Source: Kiritimatiellia bacterium (GTDB lineage: Bacteria > Verrucomicrobiota > Kiritimatiellia > RFP12 > UBA1067). From it: a stretch of DNA of 36,973 nt. The translations under genes were made by a program, and so were the position numbers. Under the pieces are notes generated by a model. The model saw nothing but the letters and a program-made list of their open reading frames with translations, was not told the origin of the DNA and made no database searches. Location: NCBI GenBank assembly GCA_017520845.1, contig JAFXEU010000016.1, positions 1 to 36,973 of the forward strand. Reading direction: 5' to 3'. Below, piece by piece: positions 24,957-31,668 of the stretch; position 1 is the stretch's first letter; each line of letters begins with the position of its first letter.

Positions 24957-27014
24957 ATGACTGCGTTGGAAATTGCGATGGCGGGGTGTCTCGCGTTCGG
25001 GCATCCTACGGGGAACTACTACGAGGCGATAACGACGCACAGCGGGCTTCAGGTCATCCATGCGGACGGAGCGGTGACGCTGCGGTTGAGGGAAGAGAGA
25101 AGAGAAAGGAGGGAAGAACCCGGCGCGACGCTCGATATCATTAGTCTTAAGGACGAGTATTATCCGTTCGAGGTCGTGCGGCATGTCAGGGTTTGGAATG
25201 ATTGTGCGGCGGTCGAGACCTGGGCGGAGATCCGGCATTCCGAGCCGGGTCCGGTGCGGCTCGTCAGGGCGGACAGTTTCGCCGCGCCTGTCGCCGCGAC
25301 GTCGGATGTCGTCCGAGTCCTGTCGCTTACGGGCACCGCGAAGAACGAGGCGAACGTCAGCCGGTCTTCCGTCGGCAACGGACAGACCGTTGAACTCGTT
25401 TCGCGCGCCGGCACGCGCAATGCGTGGGAGGCGAACGCCGCGATGATGGTGGAGTTCGGGGACGATGTCGGCGAGGAGCGCGGAAAGGTTCTCGGCGTCG
25501 CCCTGGAGTGGCCGGGGAACTCGTGCCGCCGCGTCCGCCGCAACTGGGACGGTTCGCGCACCGAGGTCTTCGCGGGCGTCGATATGACGACCGGCCCTTA
25601 CACGCTCGATCCGGGCGTGACATTCACCACGCCAAAGGCGATTCTCGTCTGGTCGGAGAACGGGCGCGGCGAGGTTTCGCGTACGTACCACCGCTGGGCG
25701 CGCCGCCACCTGATGCCGCATGGCTATGACTTGCACCCCGTTCTGCTCAACAGCTGGGAGGGCTCCTACTTTTCGTTCACGGAGCGGACCTTGCTCGACA
25801 TGATGGACGGAGTGAAGGAGATGGGCGGCGAGATGTTCGTGCTGGACGACGGATGGTTCGGACGCGGCAAGTTCGCGCGCGACGAGAAAAACAAGGCGAA
25901 GGCAGGTCTCGGCGACTGGTGCGTCAACAAGGCGAAGCTTCCGCACGGTCTCGGCTGGCTTGCGGACGAGGCGGAGCGGCGGGGGCTTAAGTTCGGGCTT
26001 TGGGTCGAGCCGGAAATGGCGAACACGAACAGCTGGCTCTACGAAGAGCATCCCGACAGGATTTTGTCCGAGGCCGGACGTCCGCCGATCTGCGGTCGCG
26101 GCAAGTCCCAGGTCGTGCTGGATTTCTGCAATCCCGCCGTCAGGGACAATCTTTTCGGACAGCTTGATGCCGTTTATGCCGAGATTCCTTCTCTCGCCTA
26201 CGTGAAGTGGGACTGCAATGCGAACATCTGGAATCCCGGATCGCCGTATCTGGCGGCAGACCGCCAGCCGAACCTCTGGTACGACTACGCGAAAGGCTAT
26301 CTGGAATTGTTGAAGCGCTTCCGGGCGAAGAGGCCGCGCGTCATGGTCCAGGCGTGCGCATCCGGCGGCGGGCGCATGGACTTCGGCTCGCTGCGCTACG
26401 CGGACGAGTTCTGGCCGAGCGACTGCACCGATCCGTACCGGCGCATCTTCATCCAGTGGGGATGTTCGCAGTTCTATCCGGCGTCGGCGATGGCGTGTCA
26501 CGTGACGGCCTCGCCCAACCATCAGACGAAGCGCGAAACGCCGCTCAAGTACCGCTTCGACGTGGCGATGACGGGACGGCTCGGCTTCGAGCTGCACCCG
26601 AAGGACATGACGGCGGAGGAAATCGCATTTGCCAAGGCCGCCGTCGCGGACTACAAGCGCATCCGCCCTGTCGTTCAGCGCGGCGACCTCTACCGTCTCG
26701 TCTCGCCATATGAAAAGCCGCTTGCCGCGCTCATGTACGCGAGCGAGGCGAAAGACGCCGCCGCCGTGTTCGCCCTGGGGCTCAAGATCGACGGCGGACG
26801 CACGGAAACGCTCAAACTGCGCGGCCTCGACACGGACGCCCGCTATTCCGTCCGCGAAATCAACTGCGGCGGGAGATTGCATCTGGTGGGCGGGGCGCGG
26901 TTCATTGCGTCCGTCACCGGGCGCGACCTGATGGAACGCGGCCTTGACATCACGCTTTTCGGTGAATACGACTCTGCCGTGTTTGAGATCTGCAAAAATG
27001 AGCAGTCGAGATGA
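24957..27014 (+). CDS. GH36 alpha-galactosidase, probably shortened at the N-terminus
   Basis: 685 residues. FVLDDGWFG, KFGLWVEPEM and YVKWDCN (nucleophile Asp419), then WPSDCTDPYR (acid/base Asp489), are the GH36 signatures. Known GH36 proteins have about 60-90 further residues of N-terminal beta-sandwich before the GLQVIHADG segment; here that segment is at residue 30 and no signal peptide is visible, unlike the other GHs in the window. An in-frame stop at 24933-24935 prevents extension. AGGAAGG precedes ATG 24957. A purine-rich insert (25084-25119) encodes LREERRERREE. The catalytic part is intact, but folding and export are uncertain. The 5' loss may be linked to the mini-remnant just upstream. 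Confidence 0.83.
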   Translation: MTALEIAMAGCLAFGHPTGNYYEAITTHSGLQVIHADGAVTLRLREERRERREEPGATLDIISLKDEYYPFEVVRHVRVWNDCAAVETWAEIRHSEPGPVRLVRADSFAAPVAATSDVVRVLSLTGTAKNEANVSRSSVGNGQTVELVSRAGTRNAWEANAAMMVEFGDDVGEERGKVLGVALEWPGNSCRRVRRNWDGSRTEVFAGVDMTTGPYTLDPGVTFTTPKAILVWSENGRGEVSRTYHRWARRHLMPHGYDLHPVLLNSWEGSYFSFTERTLLDMMDGVKEMGGEMFVLDDGWFGRGKFARDEKNKAKAGLGDWCVNKAKLPHGLGWLADEAERRGLKFGLWVEPEMANTNSWLYEEHPDRILSEAGRPPICGRGKSQVVLDFCNPAVRDNLFGQLDAVYAEIPSLAYVKWDCNANIWNPGSPYLAADRQPNLWYDYAKGYLELLKRFRAKRPRVMVQACASGGGRMDFGSLRYADEFWPSDCTDPYRRIFIQWGCSQFYPASAMACHVTASPNHQTKRETPLKYRFDVAMTGRLGFELHPKDMTAEEIAFAKAAVADYKRIRPVVQRGDLYRLVSPYEKPLAALMYASEAKDAAAVFALGLKIDGGRTETLKLRGLDTDARYSVREINCGGRLHLVGGARFIASVTGRDLMERGLDITLFGEYDSAVFEICKNEQSR
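25084..25119 (+). repeat. Purine-only quasi-repeat inside the GH36 gene
   Basis: A run built of GAGGGAAGAGAGAAG-like units encodes REERRERREE in the N-terminal beta-sandwich, where homologous proteins have an ordinary strand or loop. It resembles the GGGAAGAGGGAAAAG run at 14080-14106. Confidence 0.5.
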
Positions 27015-27142
27015 GAAACAATGCAGCATATCTTGCCGCGTGCGAGGCGTCAAACCTCTGGGGAGCGTTCGATCGCGTTCGCCGCAACCTTCAGCGAGTC
27101 AGATAGCACTTCGCCTGCAAAGCGTTTCCCTCAACACAATAG

Positions 27143-27169
27143 CGGGGATTTTTGGTATAATTCAAGAAA
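27143..27169 (+). promoter_or_regulatory. Recurring promoter copy (before mini-remnant 2 and LamG2), leaderless
   Basis: GGGGATTTTTGGTATAATTC again, TATAAT at 27156-27161, ATG at 27170 eight bases on. Upstream GCAAAGCGTTTCCC shares GCAAAGCGT with the copies before the ATPase and GH63-like genes. It is the only promoter seen for the LamG2-GH43 unit. Confidence 0.7.
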
Positions 27170-27268
27170 ATGGAAAAAGTCGCGACAGACATCTACACGT
27201 TCTCGGAACTTCGGACGAGTCGAAGAACTTGTGGAGGAGTTGGAGGGATAGGGAAAAGGGAAGAGTGA
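27170..27268 (+). pseudogene. Internally deleted AAA-ATPase gene, mini-remnant 2
   Basis: ATG 27170 reads MEKVATDIYTFSELRTSRRT and on to a TGA at 27266-27268, 32 codons in all. The first 15 codons match the ATPase start; the rest is ATPase 3' DNA in a shifted frame. The deletion junction equals that of mini-remnant 1. Beyond it the sequence continues as the LamG leader repeat, as after the full gene. It may now act as a leader peptide. Confidence 0.72.
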
Positions 27269-27357
27269 AGAATTTAAAACGGCGGCGACGCCAAAACAAA
27301 CAAAACCAAAACAAGAGAGAAAAGCGATGAAACTGCTGAAAACAAGCAAAATCAGGA
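27220..27357 (+). repeat. Leader repeat copy 2 (ATPase 3' end plus LamG leader)
   Basis: Matches 14049-14191 closely, including GGCG-GCGA-CGCC (27281-27292), the AC-rich stretch, the purine-rich ribosome-binding region GAGAGAAAAG and ATG AAA CTG CTG AAA at 27327. A few short indels lie in the purine run. Confidence 0.75.
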
Positions 27358-27374
27358 GGGGGGGGGTAATTTAA
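27327..27374 (+). other. LamG2 start codon and 9-G tract, out of frame in this assembly
   Basis: ATG 27327 reads MKLLKTSKIRRGG through nine Gs at 27358-27366 and stops at TAA 27372-27374. Adding one G (ten) would join this start to the downstream frame, giving a hydrophobic export signal (FLPPWRAIILAAAAG). No other upstream ATG exists in the downstream frame. As assembled, the gene has no signal peptide. Confidence 0.72.
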
Positions 27375-27433
27375 GCTCTTTTCTCCCGCCATGGAGAGCA
27401 ATCATCCTTGCTGCGGCAGCGGCTGGCGCGACA

Positions 27434-30400
27434 ATGTTGCAGGCGGCGGTGGATATTGACAACTACCTCTTCCGCTACGACTTTTCGGCGGGAACGAAGA
27501 AGTTCTGCGGCAGCACGGGGTTCTCGGTCGATCCGCTGTCGGACAAGAAACTCGACCCCAGCGACAGAATGGAGTTGTCGGTTCTGCCGATTGACGGTCC
27601 TGACGGCGCGAACACGGCAGCGCATCCGATGAATACCGGATGGACTGCTGGCAGTTCGTCGGCGAACTCCACGACGATCTACAGCCTCCTCAGCCAAGGC
27701 GACTGGACGTGCGCGATGTCCGTGCGGCCCGGCGCCACGCAGAACGGCGTCCTCTTTTCGATAGGCAGAAGATCGGCCGACAGACGGAAAGGCATTTCGA
27801 TCTGCGCATCGTCCAATCCGAACGAGATGATCGTGGATGAAAACATTAGATCGACTTCAAAGAGCCAGCGCAGCAGCAACGTGCTGAACAACGGCGTCGA
27901 TGTGTCGCGTGGTTTCCACACGGTCGTCGTCGTTTACAGGAAGCCTGCGTCAGGATATGCAGGCACGGCTGAGTTTTACATAGACGGCGTCTACCAGAAA
28001 AGCATAACGACGGCAAACTACGAATTCGGCGGCGGATTCCAGTTCTGCAGCACGTGTTCGGGACTTCAGGGTGACGAAGTAAGCACGGAAACGGATCTTG
28101 ACGTGGCGTTTCGCGACCTGCGCTTCTATCGGGCGGCGTTCACCGCGGCGGACGTGAAGAAATACGCGGCGCTTTTTCCCGCCGACGGGCTGCGCAAGAG
28201 CGCGTTCGTCCGCGCATACGGCGTCAATGCCGTCGATACGGACTATTCCGTCACGCCACAAACCCGGATCGGCATTGATTGCCAATACGCCGACCTGACC
28301 ACCGCCAAGCGGATGTTCGGCGCGGGCGAATACAACCACGAATCGCTCGGCTGCGCCTTCTACATACAGAGTCAAGGCAACTTTGCGCATATCTTCAATG
28401 ATGGATACGATTATACCGATTCGTCGCTTGGGAATAAAAACACGGCGACTATAAGGCGCGTGAAAGCGGTGTTCGACCGTCCTGCGGGATATAGCTATCT
28501 CTGGAAGGATGGCGCGAAGACGTCCGACAAGCAGATCGGCACTGCCAGTGGCAACTACGCAGCAACGACGACGCTGCCTCTCTTCGCCGAGAAGTCCACG
28601 ACGGTGACGCAGAACTTCTCGAAGGCGATGATTTATTCCGTAGACATACAAGAAAGCGGCAGTCTCGTCCACTTCTTCGCGCCGCATTACGACGAGACGC
28701 TCGGCGCGTGCTTCAAGGATATTGTGACCGGCGAAATGAAGGGCGAGGCAATGGAAAGCCCGACATCCGCGCTGACCTACAACGACGGCTTCGGCTCTTC
28801 CGCCGACTACAAATACGAGAACGGCACGCTCTACGCGAAGGTCTACGCAGATCCCGCCGGCGCGGCGCAGGGGACGGTTGCAGTTTCCGCAAGCGGTGAA
28901 ACGTTGACACCGGAGGCGGACGGCGGATACTGGGTGGCCTACAACACAACGCTGACGCTCACGGCAACGCCGGCGAACGGCTGGTTGTTCTCCGTCTGGG
29001 CGGGCGACAAGAACGCGCTCCAAAGCGGCACGACCGCGACGGCTTCGATAACGGTTCTGGTCGATCGCGCGACGCAGTTCGAGGCACGGTTCACGCCGGT
29101 CGAGATATTCCATGCCGCCGACGGAGGCTATGCGGCGAGCGGTGAACGTTCGGCGGCGGCGACGGTCGATCCAAACGATGTCGATCTCGTTGTCGCGGAG
29201 AACGCCTACGGCTTCGAGGGTGTCGAGGCGGCGGGCTCGTACATGGTGAACGGCTCGCACACGTTCACCGCGACGACGGCGACGTCCGGCGTGTTTGGAG
29301 GGACGGCGGTCGGCTACAAGCTGGAGAAATGGAACCGCGATACGAAGGCTTGGGGGTCTGTTTCCTACGGCGGCGGGAATACGTTTGCCTACACGAATTG
29401 CGTGGCGAACGGCAGAATGCGCCTGACGTGGTTCTGGCAGCAGTCGGGCCAGGTGAGGAAATACGGCGTTGGCGACTACATACAGTACGACCGCCCTTCG
29501 ACACTGCTCGCCCACTTCGACGGCATAAAGAACGCCGGCGCCTCTGCCGCGCACGAGACTTCTCCTGTCGAGTGGGTAAACCTCGTCGCGGGCGGTTTTA
29601 ACCTTGCGACGAACAAAGCACCCGCGTTCTCGCAGGACGCATGGGTGGCGGACAGGGCGAGCTATTTCACGTCGGCTTCTGACGACGTGAAAAACGCCCT
29701 TGCGGCAAAGTCGTTCACGCTCGAAATGATGATCTTGAATCCCGGCGGGCAGGCGAAGGACAGCTACGAATACTGGGCGTATTTCGGGAATGGTTCCAAG
29801 AATCGCCAGCTTGTCGTCGATCTTCGCGAGCCGAACAGCAAAAATCCCCTCGTGCAAGGCGTCCAGTATCGCGAGAGCGGCTGGAACGACAGGTCGAAAG
29901 TGACGGCGGGCTCCATAACCGAATGGAACAAGCGGCAGTATGTCGCCGTCGTGTGCGACTCGGCTGCGGCGACGACGTATTGCGACGGCGCCAACCAGAT
30001 TCACAGGAACACGGGCGGGACTTTGTCGCCGTCCCAGACGGGAATCAGCTTTGGCGCGTCGTTCGACGGAGCCTGGCCGCTCTACGCCGGTTCCGAAATC
30101 TGTGCGATCCGTATGACGGCGGGGGTGCTCGAACCGTGGCAGCTCGAATACAACAACGCAATCGACCAGGTGCGCTTCAACGGCAACGTGACAATCGTGA
30201 ACGGCGCAGTCGGCGAGACGGGGAGGGTCGGCAAGAGCAGCGCGACCGACGGCGTGTACGACGTCGCCTCCGGCACATGGACGGTGACGGCGGAGGATGT
30301 CGTGGACGGTCGCAGATACAAGCCGCACTTGACGGTCGAGACGCTGACAGACGGCAAGTGGGTGCGGACGGCGAAACTCTGGACGGATTCGTACACGGTT

Positions 30401-30484
30401 GACAAATCCGCGCTTGACGGCAACCGCATCAAGCTGACGTGGACATGGGCAATACCTCCTGGATTCATCATTACGATCCGGTGA
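27434..30484 (+). CDS. LamG2: large secreted protein with LamG-like and InlB-repeat-like domains, conserved C-tail
   Basis: The coordinates are the open part from the first in-frame ATG; the intended start is probably ATG 27327, giving about 1050 residues. Residues about 30-255 are a LamG/concanavalin-like sandwich. A second sandwich follows, then a VTLTATPA-like region with GWLFSVWAGD (about 515-530), typical of divergent InlB B-repeats. From about 675 a module begins KYGVGDYIQ, matching the LamG1 module start, and contains another LamG-like sandwich. The last residues are PPGFIITIR. It heads a unit with the GH43 gene 27 bp downstream. Likely surface-exposed and glycan-binding; ligand unknown. 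Confidence 0.78.
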   Translation: MLQAAVDIDNYLFRYDFSAGTKKFCGSTGFSVDPLSDKKLDPSDRMELSVLPIDGPDGANTAAHPMNTGWTAGSSSANSTTIYSLLSQGDWTCAMSVRPGATQNGVLFSIGRRSADRRKGISICASSNPNEMIVDENIRSTSKSQRSSNVLNNGVDVSRGFHTVVVVYRKPASGYAGTAEFYIDGVYQKSITTANYEFGGGFQFCSTCSGLQGDEVSTETDLDVAFRDLRFYRAAFTAADVKKYAALFPADGLRKSAFVRAYGVNAVDTDYSVTPQTRIGIDCQYADLTTAKRMFGAGEYNHESLGCAFYIQSQGNFAHIFNDGYDYTDSSLGNKNTATIRRVKAVFDRPAGYSYLWKDGAKTSDKQIGTASGNYAATTTLPLFAEKSTTVTQNFSKAMIYSVDIQESGSLVHFFAPHYDETLGACFKDIVTGEMKGEAMESPTSALTYNDGFGSSADYKYENGTLYAKVYADPAGAAQGTVAVSASGETLTPEADGGYWVAYNTTLTLTATPANGWLFSVWAGDKNALQSGTTATASITVLVDRATQFEARFTPVEIFHAADGGYAASGERSAAATVDPNDVDLVVAENAYGFEGVEAAGSYMVNGSHTFTATTATSGVFGGTAVGYKLEKWNRDTKAWGSVSYGGGNTFAYTNCVANGRMRLTWFWQQSGQVRKYGVGDYIQYDRPSTLLAHFDGIKNAGASAAHETSPVEWVNLVAGGFNLATNKAPAFSQDAWVADRASYFTSASDDVKNALAAKSFTLEMMILNPGGQAKDSYEYWAYFGNGSKNRQLVVDLREPNSKNPLVQGVQYRESGWNDRSKVTAGSITEWNKRQYVAVVCDSAAATTYCDGANQIHRNTGGTLSPSQTGISFGASFDGAWPLYAGSEICAIRMTAGVLEPWQLEYNNAIDQVRFNGNVTIVNGAVGETGRVGKSSATDGVYDVASGTWTVTAEDVVDGRRYKPHLTVETLTDGKWVRTAKLWTDSYTVDKSALDGNRIKLTWTWAIPPGFIITIR

Positions 30485-30511
30485 GGTCTCCACTTGTCGG
30501 GGCAAAGCAGC

Positions 30512-31528
30512 ATGAAGACGGTTGAGAACGGCGGCAAGGCGGCGGCGACCGCGCTTGCCGCCATGTTTGCGCTTGGCGCGGCGGCGGCAGTTTTGCCGGC
30601 GTCGTCCGTCTTGGCCAATCCGATATTCGACGGCTGGTACGCGGATCCGCAGATACGCCGCTACGGCGACGAGTGGTGGGTGTTCCCCACGGCATCCGCG
30701 CCGTTCGGCAAGCAGACCTCGTTCGATGCGTTTTCGTCGAAGGACATGAAGACGTGGACGAAGCATCCGCGCATTCTGACGACGAACGAGGTGACATGGG
30801 CGAAGGGCGCGATGTGGGCGCCAGACGCGCACGAGGTGGGCGGGAAATACTATCTCTTTTTCAGCGCGAACGACTCGTATCCGCAGAGCGGCAAACGCGA
30901 GGACGGGGCGCCGAAGAGCCGCGCGGCGCTGCAAGGCTACGGCGGCATCGGCGTGGCCGTCGCGGACAGGCCCGAGGGCCCGTATCGCGACCTCATCGGC
31001 AAGCCGCTCATAGACAGGTTCTGGAACCGTGCGCAGCCGATCGATCAGTACGTCTTTGAATACAAAGGCGAATGGTATATGATTTACGGCGGATGGAGGC
31101 GGTGCAACCTCGTGAAGCTGGCAAGGGACTTCAGGTCGCTCGTACCGTTCGAGGATGGCGCGATGTGGCGCGATATGACGCCGAAGGACTACGTTGAAGG
31201 GTCTGTCATGTTCGAGCGCAAGGGCAGGTGGTATTTCATGTACTCCGCCGGTTCATGGACGCGCGACAACTACTGCGTCAACTATTCCGTGGGAGATTCC
31301 CCGTTCGGGCCGTTTACGTTCAAGGGGAAGGTGCTGGGCGTGCAAAAACCGCTCGCGACCGGCGCGGGACACCACTCCGTAATCTGCAAGCCCGGGACGG
31401 ACGAATGGTACATCTGCTATCACCGACGCCCGATCCCGAGCGAGGGGCGCAATCACCGCGTCGTCTGCATCGACCGCATGGAGTTCGACGCGAACGGTGA
31501 GATAAAGCCTGTCGTCATGACGGAGTGA
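30512..31528 (+). CDS. Exported GH43-like five-bladed beta-propeller glycosidase
   Basis: 338 residues from ATG 30512; a TTG at 30494 with GTGAGG upstream is an alternative that adds six residues. Signal peptide about 1-35. GWYADPQ gives the base Asp45, PIDQYVF the pKa-tuning Asp178 and DYVEGS the acid Glu229, the complete GH43 triad with normal spacing. Family members remove arabinose, xylose or galactose residues from plant or host glycans; the specificity here is unknown. It follows LamG2 by 27 bp and is probably on the same transcript, so it would share its regulation. Confidence 0.85.
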   Translation: MKTVENGGKAAATALAAMFALGAAAAVLPASSVLANPIFDGWYADPQIRRYGDEWWVFPTASAPFGKQTSFDAFSSKDMKTWTKHPRILTTNEVTWAKGAMWAPDAHEVGGKYYLFFSANDSYPQSGKREDGAPKSRAALQGYGGIGVAVADRPEGPYRDLIGKPLIDRFWNRAQPIDQYVFEYKGEWYMIYGGWRRCNLVKLARDFRSLVPFEDGAMWRDMTPKDYVEGSVMFERKGRWYFMYSAGSWTRDNYCVNYSVGDSPFGPFTFKGKVLGVQKPLATGAGHHSVICKPGTDEWYICYHRRPIPSEGRNHRVVCIDRMEFDANGEIKPVVMTE

Positions 31529-31632
31529 CGTAATGAATACCTTGGGGGACTTGTCTCCGTTAGGGATAATTGGCGGTAACGGCAGAAGGGGGCGATTCTT
31601 CTGTTCTCTGCACAACACGGATTCTTTTTCAC

Positions 31633-31668
31633 TTTAAAGAGAGTGCCAGAATTTGATATACTAAAGAT
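31633..31668 (+). promoter_or_regulatory. Promoter of the G3P operon, leaderless
   Basis: TATACT (31657-31662) is followed by six bases and ATG 31669. TTTAAA (31633-31638) is a weak -35 at 18 bases. No Shine-Dalgarno fits between, so the first gene is probably read from a leaderless message. The preceding 140 bp show no gene. Confidence 0.55.

Noticed and set aside
24905..25144. 79-codon ORF before and into the GH36 gene
   Set aside because: It shares DNA with the GH36 start in another frame and shows no recognisable similarity to the missing GH36 N-terminus.
31533..31637. 34-codon ORF between GH43 and the G3P operon
   Set aside because: No ribosome-binding site or recognisable motif; length is within chance expectation.
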